This document shows, in pieces, positions 8,592 through 18,234 of a DNA stretch of 64,000 bases. The DNA is taken from NCBI RefSeq assembly GCF_001639145.1, contig NZ_LROY01000002.1:124001-188000 (forward strand). The letters are read 5' to 3'. The notes under the pieces are model-generated. The model was not told the DNA's origin. It saw only the letters and a program-made list of their open reading frames with translations, and searched no databases. Source of the stretch: Microbulbifer sp. Q7 (lineage in GTDB: Bacteria; Pseudomonadota; Gammaproteobacteria; Pseudomonadales; Cellvibrionaceae). The position numbers and the translations under genes were made by a program. The first letter of the stretch is position 1. Each line of letters starts with the position of its first letter.

Positions 8592-10319
8592 ATGCATAAC
8601 GCATCTTCTTATTCCGCCATTTCCCAGTCTGAGACCTGGCGTGCGCTGCAGGCGCAGGCGAAGCAGCTCAAGCAGCGCCGTCTTTCCGACCTGTTCGCCG
8701 ATGATCCTCTGCGGGCCAGGGACTTTTCCCTGGAACTGCCCCAGTTTTTGCTGGATTACTCGAAAAACCCGATCGACCGTCCGGTTTTTGTAAATTTATT
8801 ACGCTTAGCGCGGGAAGCCGGGCTGGAGCAGTGGCGGGACGATTTTTTCGCCGGCAAACCCATAAATGTCACCGAGGGGCGGCCGGTTCTGCATCCCGCG
8901 CTGCGCGGAGGTTTGAGCGCAGATGTTGAAGTTGACGGGGTATCCGTCACCGGGGCGGTTGAGGCTGAGCTGCAGCGCTTGAAAGAGCTTGTAGTTTTAC
9001 TACATAATGGCGACCTGACGGGCTGCAGCGGTAAAAGGATCACCAATGTGGTCAATCTTGGCGTCGGTGGCTCCCATCTCGGACCACAGACCGTCATCGA
9101 AGCGCTGCGTGCCCATCGGAAGGGTGATGTCGCAGTGCACTTTGTCTCCAATGTGGATGGAGCCCAGCTCACGGACGTGCTGGCCGGCCTGGATGCCGAA
9201 TCGACCCTGTTTATCGTTTCGTCGAAGACCTTCACGACCGGCGAAACAATGACCAACGCACGCAGTGCCCTCAGCTGGCTGCAGCGTGCGATGCCGGAGA
9301 GGCCGGCAGAAACGCTGCTGCAGCAACACTTTATTGGTGTGACTGCGAGCCCGGGCAAGGCGCAGCAGTTTGGCATCCCGCCTGAGCGGATCTATCGCTT
9401 CTGGGATTGGGTTGGCGGCCGCTACTCGCTGTGGTCGGCGATTGGGCTGCCCATCGCCATTGCCTGCGGCTTTGAGCATTTCCGCGCGCTGCTGGATGGC
9501 GCTGCAGAAATGGATCGCCACTTCCGGGAAGCGCCACTTGAGCACAATGCGCCGGTCATTCTGGCATTGCTGAGTGTCTGGCACTGCACGTTCATGGGCT
9601 ATCCCGCGCATGCGGTTTTGCCTTACAACCAGGCGCTGCACATGTTGCCTGCTTATCTGCAGCAGGCAGATATGGAGAGCAACGGCAAGTCGACCAATCG
9701 CGCTGGTGGGGAGGTGGATTACGCCACCGGCCCACTGATCTGGGGGCAGACCGGGATCAACGGGCAGCATGCGTTCTATCAGTATCTGCACCAGAGCCCG
9801 GAAGTGGTGCCGGCGGACTTTATCGGCACCGTGGCCCCCGGGCATGAGCTGAACGGGCATCACGAGGTGCTGCTGGCCAACATGTTCGCCCAGAGCCAGG
9901 CTCTGATGAACGGCGTGGATGCAGAGTCAGTGTCGCGAGAGCTGGCAGCCAGGGGGCTGTCGCAAGAAGAAATAAAAAGGCTTACTCCTTTCAAAGTGCA
10001 TAGGGGTGGAAAGCCCAGTAACACAATACTCTTGAAAGAGTTGGACCCCCGATCGCTGGGAGCGTTGATAGCACTCTACGAGCATAAAATTTTTGTTCAG
10101 GGTGTGATTCTACAAATTTATTCCTTTGATCAGTGGGGCGTGGAACTTGGTAAAGGTCTGGCCAGCAAGCTGGAGCCAAAATTGGCTGCCGGTGACCTGT
10201 CCGGCGAAGACGGTTCAACGGCCCAGCTGATCGAATACTACCGCCGGGTAAACGGCGCGGTTACGTCCACGGAGCTGCCTGAGGTTGGGGTGGCTGAGCC
10301 TGCTGGAGAACAGGCTTAA
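8592..10319 (+). CDS. pgi: Glucose-6-phosphate isomerase
   Basis: A 575-residue cytoplasmic enzyme interconverting fructose-6-phosphate and glucose-6-phosphate. The first signature is [15 protein letters not shown] near residues 273-287 and the second QWGVELGK near residue 515. ESNGKSTN (~360) holds the catalytic glutamate region. A clear AGGGGG ribosome site precedes the ATG. As first gene of the pgi-edd-zwf-pgl-eda operon it would run in the direction F6P to G6P, feeding the product of the nag pathway into the Entner-Doudoroff route. The length is slightly above the usual ~550 because of short terminal extensions. Confidence 0.96.
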   Translation: MHNASSYSAISQSETWRALQAQAKQLKQRRLSDLFADDPLRARDFSLELPQFLLDYSKNPIDRPVFVNLLRLAREAGLEQWRDDFFAGKPINVTEGRPVLHPALRGGLSADVEVDGVSVTGAVEAELQRLKELVVLLHNGDLTGCSGKRITNVVNLGVGGSHLGPQTVIEALRAHRKGDVAVHFVSNVDGAQLTDVLAGLDAESTLFIVSSKTFTTGETMTNARSALSWLQRAMPERPAETLLQQHFIGVTASPGKAQQFGIPPERIYRFWDWVGGRYSLWSAIGLPIAIACGFEHFRALLDGAAEMDRHFREAPLEHNAPVILALLSVWHCTFMGYPAHAVLPYNQALHMLPAYLQQADMESNGKSTNRAGGEVDYATGPLIWGQTGINGQHAFYQYLHQSPEVVPADFIGTVAPGHELNGHHEVLLANMFAQSQALMNGVDAESVSRELAARGLSQEEIKRLTPFKVHRGGKPSNTILLKELDPRSLGALIALYEHKIFVQGVILQIYSFDQWGVELGKGLASKLEPKLAAGDLSGEDGSTAQLIEYYRRVNGAVTSTELPEVGVAEPAGEQA

Positions 10320-10363
10320 CATCAGCGTGCGACGGACTGATAAAAAAACGAAGAGTTAAACAA

Positions 10364-12196
10364 ATGGCAAACAAAACAGTGGTAAACAGTCGCATTCAGG
10401 CGGTTACCGACCGGATCATCCGCCGTAGCGAAGACACCCGGGCCAGCTACCTGGCACAGGTGGAACATGCCCAGGGCAAGGGGCGCGCGCGCCACAAATT
10501 GTCCTGTGGGAATCTCGCGCACGCCATGGCGGCGTCCAGTGATCATGACAAGAACCTGATCGCCTCCGGACAGGGCCCCAACCTGGCCATCATTAATGCC
10601 TACAACGATATGTTGTCGGCCCACCAGCCCTACGGCACCTACCCGGAAATGCTCAAGGCGGAAGCGCTCCGCAACGGCGCCACCGCACAGGTGGCCGGTG
10701 GCGTGCCGGCCATGTGTGACGGCGTCACCCAGGGGCAGCCGGGGATGGAGTTGTCCCTGTTTTCACGCGACGTGATTGCCATGGCGACGGCCATCTCCCT
10801 GTCCCACGATATGTTCGATGGCGGCATGTACCTGGGTATTTGCGACAAGATCGTGCCCGGTCTGGTGATCGGCGCGCTCTCGTTCGGTCACCTGCCTGCT
10901 GTATTTATTCCCGCCGGCCCGATGCCCACCGGTTTGGCGAACGCGGAAAAAGTGCGCATTCGTCAGCTGTACGCGGAAGGTAAGGTCGGCCGTAAAGAGT
11001 TGCTGGAGGCGGAGAGCGCTTCTTACCACAGCCCGGGCACCTGCACCTTTTACGGCACCGCCAACAGCAACCAGATGCTGGTGGAAATCATGGGCCTGCA
11101 ACTGCCGGGCAGCTCTTTTGTCAATCCCGGCACCGAGCTGCGGGACGCGATGAACAAAGAGGCGGTCAAGCAACTGGTGCAGATCACCGAGCCCAGCAAT
11201 TACACGCCCATTGCCAAAATTCTCTCCGAAAAAGCGTTCGTCAACGGCATCATCGGCCTGCACGCAACCGGTGGTTCCACCAACCACACCATGCACCTGA
11301 TCGCCATGGCGCGAGCCGCCGGTATCCAGATTACCTGGCAGGACATGGCGGAACTCTCCGAAGTGGTGCCGCTGCTGTGCCACGTGTACCCGAACGGCAC
11401 CGCGGACATCAACCACTTCGCCGCCGCTGGCGGTATGCAATACCTGATTCGCGAACTGCTGAATGCGGGCCTGCTGCACAACGATGTGGCCACCGTACTC
11501 GGCGATTCCGGCATGGAGCCTTACACCTACGATCCGTTCCTGAATGATGGCAAGGACGGCTTGGTGTGGCGGCCAACCGCGGAAGAGTCCGGCAACCCGG
11601 ACATCATCCGCCCCGCGGCAGATCCTTTCTCCAGCCATGGTGGCCTGCAGTTGTTGAAGGGCAACCTGGGCAACAGCGTGATCAAGGTGTCCGCGCTGAA
11701 AACCCCGCAGCTGAAAGTCAAAGCGCCGGCGGTGGTGTTCAACAGCCAGGACGACATGCTGGATGCGTTCAAGGCGGGTGAGCTGGAAAAAGATTTTGTG
11801 GCCGTAGTGCGATTCCAGGGGCCGCAGGCCAATGGTATGCCGGAGCTACACAAATTGACGCCGTCCCTCGGCGTATTGCAGGACCGCGGTTTTAAAGTGG
11901 CGCTGGTTACCGACGGCCGTATGTCTGGCGCCTCCGGTAAAGTGCCGGCGGCCATCCATCTTTCTCCGGAAGCACTGGAAGGTGGCGTAATCGCAAAAAT
12001 CCAGGATGGAGATATTGTAGAGCTGGACGCGGAAGCCGGTGTTCTCAAAGTACATGTGAGTGATGAAGAGCTGGCGGCACGCGCGCCAGCGGAGTGCGAT
12101 CTGTCCGCCAATGCCACAGGCATGGGGCGCGACCTGTTTACCAATATGCGCAAGCTCGCCAGCGGCGCAGAAACTGGTGGCAGCATTCTTTTTTAA
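10364..12196 (+). CDS. edd: 6-Phosphogluconate dehydratase
   Basis: A 610-residue [4Fe-4S] dehydratase of the IlvD/Edd family, making 2-keto-3-deoxy-6-phosphogluconate (KDPG) from 6-phosphogluconate. The cluster-binding region is visible: [19 protein letters not shown] (cysteine ~117) and [12 protein letters not shown] (cysteine ~159). [19 protein letters not shown] near the C-terminus is a family signature. It starts 44 bp after pgi and 58 bp before zwf. Length and motifs match Edd rather than IlvD. Confidence 0.96.
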   Translation: MANKTVVNSRIQAVTDRIIRRSEDTRASYLAQVEHAQGKGRARHKLSCGNLAHAMAASSDHDKNLIASGQGPNLAIINAYNDMLSAHQPYGTYPEMLKAEALRNGATAQVAGGVPAMCDGVTQGQPGMELSLFSRDVIAMATAISLSHDMFDGGMYLGICDKIVPGLVIGALSFGHLPAVFIPAGPMPTGLANAEKVRIRQLYAEGKVGRKELLEAESASYHSPGTCTFYGTANSNQMLVEIMGLQLPGSSFVNPGTELRDAMNKEAVKQLVQITEPSNYTPIAKILSEKAFVNGIIGLHATGGSTNHTMHLIAMARAAGIQITWQDMAELSEVVPLLCHVYPNGTADINHFAAAGGMQYLIRELLNAGLLHNDVATVLGDSGMEPYTYDPFLNDGKDGLVWRPTAEESGNPDIIRPAADPFSSHGGLQLLKGNLGNSVIKVSALKTPQLKVKAPAVVFNSQDDMLDAFKAGELEKDFVAVVRFQGPQANGMPELHKLTPSLGVLQDRGFKVALVTDGRMSGASGKVPAAIHLSPEALEGGVIAKIQDGDIVELDAEAGVLKVHVSDEELAARAPAECDLSANATGMGRDLFTNMRKLASGAETGGSILF

Positions 12197-12254
12197 CTGA
12201 ATTCAGCAGCGCTCGCTGATAGGTGGGCGCGGCAATGGCTTGAGAGCAAAAACA

Positions 12255-13712
12255 ATGGCTAACGCATTCGACATGGTACTTTTTGGCGGTGGCGGCGATC
12301 TGTCACTGCGCAAACTGATCCCGGCCCTGTACCGGGCGTATATTGAAGGTGGCTTGAATCCGGATTCCCGTATCTTGCCGGTGTGTCGTCGCCAGGAAGA
12401 CGCGGACGTCTACCTGAAAACCGCACAACAGGCATTGAAGACCCATCTGCGTGATGGCGAGTACAGTGATAAAAACTGGAAAGGCTTTAGCGCACAGCTG
12501 CGCGCGGTAGCGCTGGATATTTCCAAGCCGGATGAGCAATGGGATAGCCTGGTGGATATCCTCGGCAAGGATACCGAGCGCACGCGCCTGTTTTACCTCG
12601 CCATCCCTCCGGCGGTATTCGGCCCCTGTTGTGAAAACCTGTCGGTAAAAGGTCTGATCCACGAGAACTCACGGGTAGTGGTAGAGAAGCCCCTGGGCTA
12701 TAACGCGAAAACTTCCGACGAAATCAACAGCAAAATTGCCGAGTTCTTCCCGGAAGAAAGCATTTTCCGCATCGACCACTACCTGGGTAAGGAAACCGTT
12801 CAGAACCTGCTGGCACTGCGTTTCAGCAATGTTTTGTTTGAACACCTGTGGGATGCGAAAACCATCGACCACATCCAGATCAGTATTTCCGAAACCGTGG
12901 GCCTCGAGGGGCGCGCGGGCTTTTACGATGACACCGGTGCAATGCGCGATATGGTGCAGAACCACCTGCTGCAGTTGCTGTGCCTGATTGCGATGGAGTC
13001 ACCCAACAGTATGTCCGCGCGCAATATCCGCTCGGAAAAAATCAAAGTGCTTGAAGCACTGCGCCCGCTGACCGAACAGGAAGTAGACCGGAATATTGTG
13101 CGTGGGCAATACGTAGCCGGTGGCCTGGGGACTGAACTGGTTCCGGGCTACCTGGAAGAGCTCAAGGCGCCTAACAGTACCACTGAGACGTTTGTGGCCA
13201 TTCGCGCGCACATTGATAACTGGCGCTGGACTGGTGTGCCTTTCTACCTGCGTACCGGCAAGCGTATGGAAAAGCGCTGCGCGGAAATCGTTATCCAGTA
13301 CAAAAATGTATCCCACAGTGTGTATCAGCCTGAAGCGGGCAAAGTGTTGCCCAATCGCTTGGTCATCCGCCTGCAGCCGGAAGAGAGCATCAAGCTGGTA
13401 TTGATGGCCAAGAAAATGGACAGCCTCACTATGGAGCTGCAGCCGGTGGAGTTGAACCTCACCCTGTCGGATACCTACGACAGCTTCAAGAGTGATGCTT
13501 ACAAGCGCCTGATGCTGGATGCTGCGGCGAATAATTCTGCACTGTTTATTCATCGTGAAGAGGTTGCTGCGGCCTGGGCCTGGGTTGATCCGATCATCGA
13601 TCACTGGCGCGACACCGCCAATCAGCCGCAGCTATATCGCGCTGGTACCTGGGGGCCGCAGGCATCCAATCAGCTATTAGCTGAAAACGGCCACCACTGG
13701 TTCAACCCCTGA
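12255..13712 (+). CDS. zwf: Glucose-6-phosphate 1-dehydrogenase
   Basis: A ~485-residue dehydrogenase oxidising glucose-6-phosphate to 6-phosphogluconolactone with NAD(P)+. The coenzyme-binding motif is FGGGGDLSLRKLIPALY near residues 10-26, a G-x-x-G-D-L variant of the more common GASGDL. The active-site motif RIDHYLGKE lies near residue 175, and VVEKPLG precedes it. ATG 12255 is chosen over the in-frame TTG 12240 because it gives the normal short N-terminus with GAGAG upstream. It sits between edd and pgl in the operon. Confidence 0.96.
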   Translation: MANAFDMVLFGGGGDLSLRKLIPALYRAYIEGGLNPDSRILPVCRRQEDADVYLKTAQQALKTHLRDGEYSDKNWKGFSAQLRAVALDISKPDEQWDSLVDILGKDTERTRLFYLAIPPAVFGPCCENLSVKGLIHENSRVVVEKPLGYNAKTSDEINSKIAEFFPEESIFRIDHYLGKETVQNLLALRFSNVLFEHLWDAKTIDHIQISISETVGLEGRAGFYDDTGAMRDMVQNHLLQLLCLIAMESPNSMSARNIRSEKIKVLEALRPLTEQEVDRNIVRGQYVAGGLGTELVPGYLEELKAPNSTTETFVAIRAHIDNWRWTGVPFYLRTGKRMEKRCAEIVIQYKNVSHSVYQPEAGKVLPNRLVIRLQPEESIKLVLMAKKMDSLTMELQPVELNLTLSDTYDSFKSDAYKRLMLDAAANNSALFIHREEVAAAWAWVDPIIDHWRDTANQPQLYRAGTWGPQASNQLLAENGHHWFNP

Positions 13713-13747
13713 GTGGTTGCGTAAACCATTAACAAGGTCTGATTGAC

Positions 13748-14458
13748 ATGGTTGAAGAGAAATTTTTTGCCGATCGAGAGCGACTCACTCTGGCGCTGGC
13801 CAATGAGTGCGCCGCAGCGTTGCACGCGGGAATCAAGGCCAATGGCCAGGCCACGTTCCTGGTCAGCGGTGGGAGCTCTCCCGAGCCGGTATACCGTGAG
13901 CTCTCCCGTCGCCCACTGCCGTGGAACAACGTCAACGTGGCGCTGGTGGATGAGCGCTGGGTGGAGAAAGGTGAGCCCGGCAGTAACCAGACATTTATCA
14001 GCAACAGCCTGTTGCAAAACGAAGCGGCGAAAGCGCCTTGCCTGGGAATGAAAAACGCTGCCCAGACACCGGCAGAGGGCGAGGCCGACTGCGAGCGCGC
14101 CTATCAAGAGCTGCCGAGGCCTTTCGATGTGTGCGTTCTGGGAATGGGGAACGATGGACACACGGCGTCTTTCTTCCCGTTCGCTGATGGATTGGCCGAA
14201 GCGCTGGATGTGAAATCCACCAAGCTGTGCAAGGCCATTACCGCGAAACAGAGTGCGGTAACTGGCGCGCACACTGAGCGAATGACCCTGACGCTTGCCG
14301 CGATTTTGCAGGCAAAGGAAATCAAGCTGCTGATCACTGGGGAAGAAAAACTGAAAGTTTATCGCCAGGCCCTGTTGGGCGATGACGAGCAGGAAATGCC
14401 AGTGCGCAGCATCCTCAAGCAGGGGCTAAAGCCTGTGACTGTGTACTGGGCCCCCTGA
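13748..14458 (+). CDS. pgl: 6-Phosphogluconolactonase
   Basis: A 236-residue member of the NagB/RpiA/DevB fold superfamily that hydrolyses 6-phosphogluconolactone. Motifs include LVSGGSSPEPVYREL near residues 38-52, ALVDERWV near 65 and VLGMGNDGHTASFFP near 131-145. It follows zwf by 35 bp and precedes eda by 36 bp. The fold is shared with GlcN-6-P deaminase NagB, but the GNDGHTASFFP motif and the position after zwf indicate the lactonase. The real deaminase step here is covered by the SIS-domain protein. Confidence 0.95.
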   Translation: MVEEKFFADRERLTLALANECAAALHAGIKANGQATFLVSGGSSPEPVYRELSRRPLPWNNVNVALVDERWVEKGEPGSNQTFISNSLLQNEAAKAPCLGMKNAAQTPAEGEADCERAYQELPRPFDVCVLGMGNDGHTASFFPFADGLAEALDVKSTKLCKAITAKQSAVTGAHTERMTLTLAAILQAKEIKLLITGEEKLKVYRQALLGDDEQEMPVRSILKQGLKPVTVYWAP

Positions 14459-14494
14459 AGAAATAAGCAAAAATTAAAGTTTTAGGAAGTGAAG

Positions 14495-15124
14495 ATGCAA
14501 CAGACTCTGGTACCCGTGTTGGAACAAGCTGGCGTAGTGCCGGTAATCGTAGTTGATAAGGTGAGCGACGCACTGCCACTGGCGCAGGCGCTGGTCGAAG
14601 GCGGCCTGAACGTGCTGGAAGTGACCTTGCGCACTGAGGCGGCACTGGCCGCCGTAGAGGAAATCGCCAAGCACTTACCGGATGCCCACGTGGGGACTGG
14701 CACTGTTCTGAACGGTGATGATATCCGTCGCTCTGTAAATGCTGGTGCCACCTTTATGGTCAGCCCTGGCGCAACCGAAGCGTTGCTGGATGCGGCCGAA
14801 GACACCGGTGTTCCGCTGCTGCCCGGTGCAGCAAATCCATCCGAAGTCATGCGTTTGCTGGAGCGCGGGTATCACTACCAGAAGTTTTTCCCCGCTGAAG
14901 CGGCCGGTGGCATCCCTATGCTGAAATCCATTGGTGGCCCTCTGGGTAAAGTGAAGTTCTGCCCAACGGGTGGTGTGAGCCCGCAGAATGCCAAGGATTA
15001 CCTCAACCTGTCCAACGTCGTTTGTGTGGGTGGGTCCTGGATGGCAGCACCGAAGCTGGTGGCGGAAAAGAACTGGGCGGAGATTACTCGCCTGGCAAAA
15101 GAGGCCTCCTTGCTGAAAGGCTAA
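14495..15124 (+). CDS. eda: KDPG aldolase (2-keto-3-deoxy-6-phosphogluconate aldolase)
   Basis: About 209 residues. A class I aldolase that splits KDPG into pyruvate and glyceraldehyde-3-phosphate. The Schiff-base lysine is in KFFPAEAAGG near residue 130, and LEVTLRTEAAL near residue 40 carries the general acid/base glutamate. ATG 14495 is preferred over GTG 14489 because AGGA ends seven bases before it. It closes the Entner-Doudoroff operon; gap follows after 106 bp that contain a G9 run and a GGGTATACCC palindrome at 15170-15179. Confidence 0.95.
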   Translation: MQQTLVPVLEQAGVVPVIVVDKVSDALPLAQALVEGGLNVLEVTLRTEAALAAVEEIAKHLPDAHVGTGTVLNGDDIRRSVNAGATFMVSPGATEALLDAAEDTGVPLLPGAANPSEVMRLLERGYHYQKFFPAEAAGGIPMLKSIGGPLGKVKFCPTGGVSPQNAKDYLNLSNVVCVGGSWMAAPKLVAEKNWAEITRLAKEASLLKG

Positions 15125-15230
15125 GGCCGCGCCTGGACTCGTTGCCGAATAGAACTGCGTGCCGGGGGGGGGTATACCCGGTGCCCCGATACAAAATCAT
15201 AAATTTTCAAAACACAGAGGGTGTAGCGAT

Positions 15231-16244
15231 ATGAAACTCAGAATTGCTATCAATGGCTATGGCCGAATCGGCCGCAATGTAACGCGTGCGATCTATGAAT
15301 CCGGATACAACGATCGCATCCAGCTGGTTGCCATCAATGATTTGGCTCCGGTGGAAGCCAACGCACACCTCACCCGGTTCGACACCGTGCACGGGCGCTT
15401 TACCACAGAGGTTGCCGTCGAAGGCGAAAACCTGGTGATTGGTGGTGACATGGTCAAGGTGTGCCAGGAGCGCAATCCTGCTGCGCTGCCCTGGGGCGAG
15501 TTGGAAGTAGATCTGGTGCTCGAATGCACCGGTCTGTTTACCGGTAAGGAAGCGGCTTCCCAGCACATGCAGGCTGGTGCCAAAGCGGTGCTGATTTCTG
15601 CTCCTTCTGGCGATGCCGACCTCACCGTGGTCTACGGTGTGAATGACGACAAACTGACCGCAGAGCACAAAGTTGTGTCCAATGCGTCCTGTACCACCAA
15701 CTGTCTGGCTCCGGTGGCCAAAGTGCTGAACGAAGCCATTGGCATCGAGCGCGGCTTCATGACCACGGTACACGCGTATACCAACGACCAGAATACCCAG
15801 GATGCGGTGCACAAGGATATTTACCGTGCACGCGCTGCCGCGGACAACATGATCCCGACCAAGACCGGCGCCGCCGCCGCTGTGGGCCTGGTGCTGCCAG
15901 AGCTGAAAGGCAAGCTGGATGGAATGGCGGTGCGAGTACCCGTCAACAATGTCTCCCTGGTGGACTGCCAGTTTATCGCCAGCCGCGAAACCACTGTGGA
16001 CGAGATCAATGCGATCATGAGCGACGCCGCGGGCACCATCAAGGGCGGTGTTCTGTCGTTCTGCGAGCAGCCGCTGGTATCTGTGGATTTCAACCACACT
16101 TCTGCTTCCAGCCACTTTGACGCCAATCACACCCGTGTAAACGGCAACCTTGTGAAAGTCATGGCCTGGTACGACAACGAGTGGGGATTCTCTCACCGTA
16201 TGCTCGACACCAGCCTGGCAATGGCCAAAGCGCTGGGCCTGTAA
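15231..16244 (+). CDS. gap: Glyceraldehyde-3-phosphate dehydrogenase, type I
   Basis: About 337 residues. The N-terminal Rossmann motif is [10 protein letters not shown] (residues 6-15), and the catalytic cysteine is Cys154 in ASCTTNC. ATG 15231 with AGAGGGTG upstream gives the normal GapA N-terminus; an upstream in-frame start would add an unrelated leader. It uses the glyceraldehyde-3-phosphate released by Eda. A strong terminator follows at 16300-16335, separating it from pyk. Erythrose-4-phosphate dehydrogenase is the nearest alternative, but the catabolic context favours GAPDH. Confidence 0.92.
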   Translation: MKLRIAINGYGRIGRNVTRAIYESGYNDRIQLVAINDLAPVEANAHLTRFDTVHGRFTTEVAVEGENLVIGGDMVKVCQERNPAALPWGELEVDLVLECTGLFTGKEAASQHMQAGAKAVLISAPSGDADLTVVYGVNDDKLTAEHKVVSNASCTTNCLAPVAKVLNEAIGIERGFMTTVHAYTNDQNTQDAVHKDIYRARAAADNMIPTKTGAAAAVGLVLPELKGKLDGMAVRVPVNNVSLVDCQFIASRETTVDEINAIMSDAAGTIKGGVLSFCEQPLVSVDFNHTSASSHFDANHTRVNGNLVKVMAWYDNEWGFSHRMLDTSLAMAKALGL

Positions 16245-16299
16245 ACTGGCTCAATGCCTGTGGCTGCGGTAGCAGTCAGATAGCGGAAAAGCTATCGCG

Positions 16300-16335
16300 C
16301 CGGGGTGGGTGCAATACCCGCCCCGGTTTTGTTTT
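16300..16335 (+). terminator. Intrinsic terminator after gap
   Basis: An 11-bp stem (16300-16310 with 16316-16326, one G-T pair), a five-base loop, then TTTTGTTTT. It separates the gap transcript from pyk, which therefore needs its own promoter. Confidence 0.85.
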
Positions 16336-16406
16336 CTGCAGTCAGCGTTGGCTGCCATAAGAACAAAGTCCGTCTCACTCCCAATCGATAAACGAATACG
16401 ACCACT

Positions 16407-17843
16407 ATGATTCGCCATACAAAAATTGTTGCCACACTTGGCCCGGGTACCGACAAGCCTCGCGTCATCGACGAGATTATCCGCGCCGGCGTCAATGTCG
16501 TGCGCCTGAACTTTTCCCACGGCAGTGCCGACGATCACCGCAAGCGTGTGGAAGAGGTGCGTCGTGCATCCGCTGAGCAAAACCGTCTGGTCGCCGTACT
16601 GGGCGATCTGCAGGGCCCCAAGATCCGCATTGCCCGCTTCGCCGAGGGCAGCATCTTTCTCGAGAACAATGCCGAGTTCACCCTCGACGCCGACTGCCCG
16701 AAAGAGGGCGGAAACCAGCAGCGCGTTGGTGTGGACTATCCGTCGCTGATCGCTGACTGCAAACCGGGGAATATCCTGCTACTGGATGACGGCAAGATTC
16801 GCCTGGAAGTGACTGGCGGCACCCAAAGCAAGTTGTTCTGTCGGGTATTGCAGGGCGGCAAGCTCTCCAATAACAAGGGGATCAACTTGCTGGGTGGCGG
16901 GCTGTCGGCACCGGCACTGACCGAAAAAGATTACGAAGACATCAAACTTGCCGCTGAACTGGACGTGGATTTTCTGGCGGTAAGTTTTCCGCGCAGTGGC
17001 GAAGATCTGGAAATTGCGCGGCAAGCTCTGCGCAACGCTGGTAGCAATGCCGCGATCGTCGCCAAGGTCGAGCGTGCCGAGGCCGTGGGCAGCGATGAGC
17101 AGATGGACGATATTATCCTCGCGTCGGACGTCATTATGGTCGCGCGCGGAGATCTGGGTGTGGAGATCGGCGATGCCGCGCTGGTGGGCGTACAGAAAAA
17201 ACTGATCAATCGGGCCAATGCACTGAACCGCGGCGTAATCACCGCGACCCAGATGATGGAGTCGATGATTACCAATCCGACCCCGACGCGCGCCGAGGTG
17301 ATGGACGTGGCCAACGCGGTGCTCGACGGTACCGATGCGGTTATGTTGTCGGCGGAAACGGCCGCGGGCGACTTCCCGGTTGCGGCCGTCGAGTCCATGG
17401 CCGAAGTGGTGGTCGGTGCCGAACAGTATCTGGGCACCACCACACGTCCGGCGGCAGACCGCTCTGCATCGGAAACCATTGATACGGTCATTGCCCAGGC
17501 CGCAATCGAATCCGCAGCACGGGTGGAAAACCTGTGTGCGGTAGCGGCACTGACCGAGTCCGGTCGCACCCCGCGCATCATGTCCCGGGCCACTTCGCAG
17601 CTGCCGATTTACGCCCTGACCCGTCATCCGCGGGTCGCCCGTCAGCTGGTGCTGCTGCGCGGCGTGGAGCCCATCGAATTTGATCCCGCTTCCGTACCCC
17701 TCGGCCACCTGACCGATGCCATCGTCGAAGTTCTTGGCTCCCGCATTACCCTGCAGAAAGGCCAGCGCATCCTGATTACCCAGGGCGAGCGCCTGAATAT
17801 GGGGGGAGGCACCAGCTCCATGCGCATCAAGGAAATTGAATAG
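16407..17843 (+). CDS. pyk: Pyruvate kinase
   Basis: A 478-residue enzyme that transfers phosphate from phosphoenolpyruvate to ADP. Motifs in order: RHTKIVATLGPGTDKP at the N-terminus, VRLNFSHG near residue 35, VAKVERAEAV near 220, VARGDLGVEIG near 247 and ITATQMMESM near 280. A C-terminal allosteric domain covers about residues 350-478. ATG 16407 begins directly at the conserved N-terminus. It ends the sugar catabolism block; the remaining lower glycolytic enzymes (pgk, gpm, eno) are not in the window. Confidence 0.96.
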   Translation: MIRHTKIVATLGPGTDKPRVIDEIIRAGVNVVRLNFSHGSADDHRKRVEEVRRASAEQNRLVAVLGDLQGPKIRIARFAEGSIFLENNAEFTLDADCPKEGGNQQRVGVDYPSLIADCKPGNILLLDDGKIRLEVTGGTQSKLFCRVLQGGKLSNNKGINLLGGGLSAPALTEKDYEDIKLAAELDVDFLAVSFPRSGEDLEIARQALRNAGSNAAIVAKVERAEAVGSDEQMDDIILASDVIMVARGDLGVEIGDAALVGVQKKLINRANALNRGVITATQMMESMITNPTPTRAEVMDVANAVLDGTDAVMLSAETAAGDFPVAAVESMAEVVVGAEQYLGTTTRPAADRSASETIDTVIAQAAIESAARVENLCAVAALTESGRTPRIMSRATSQLPIYALTRHPRVARQLVLLRGVEPIEFDPASVPLGHLTDAIVEVLGSRITLQKGQRILITQGERLNMGGGTSSMRIKEIE

Positions 17844-17864
17844 CACTCTTTCACAAGGTGCCAG

Positions 17865-17892
17865 CCCACCCCGGCATGGAGGCCGGGGTGGG
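17865..17892 (+). terminator. GC-rich hairpin downstream of pyk
   Basis: A perfect 11-bp stem (17865-17875 with 17882-17892) and a six-base loop. No T tract follows, so it may be a transcript-end stabiliser rather than an intrinsic terminator. The rest of the 391-bp gap to the TonB receptor gene is AT-rich and holds the two operators described separately. Confidence 0.45.
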
Positions 17893-18124
17893 TGCCGGGA
17901 TAAGTATGTCCGCTGAGAAGCACCGTGAAGTAAAACCCTAAGTGGCCGGTCGGTCACAAAATTTGAACAATTTATATTCTATTTTTCTGGGAGAGCCGGC
18001 ACCTGTGGCGCATGAGATGTCATAAATGGCAGGTGGAAGTTACATAAAGCGACAAATTACCCGGATTTTTTCTCCCCCTGACGGTAGCTTTTTTATCGCA
18101 TTGTGTGTATTGTCGATCTTGAGA

Positions 18125-18140
18125 ATGACAGCGCTATCAT
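18125..18140. promoter_or_regulatory. LacI-type operator, distal copy before the TonB receptor
   Basis: ATGACAGCGCTATCAT, differing by two bases from the pgi-side operator. It is followed 24 bp further on (start to start) by an identical copy. Confidence 0.7.
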
Positions 18141-18148
18141 AAAAACGA

Positions 18149-18164
18149 ATGACAGCGCTATCAT
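18149..18164. promoter_or_regulatory. LacI-type operator, proximal copy before the TonB receptor
   Basis: ATGACAGCGCTATCAT, identical to 18125-18140. It lies 70 bp before the start codon. Both copies carry the same half-site change (TATCAT instead of TGTCAT). Confidence 0.7.
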
Positions 18165-18234
18165 TTGGCGGTACAAGGTGAATAAAAAGTTTCTAGCCAA
18201 ACCTTTATATCTATAAAAAAGGAAGGGGAAATCG

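Noticed and set aside
13748..14458. Reading pgl as the GlcN-6-P deaminase NagB
   Set aside because: The fold is shared, but the motifs and the place after zwf indicate lactonase. The SIS-domain protein in the nag operon fills the deaminase role.
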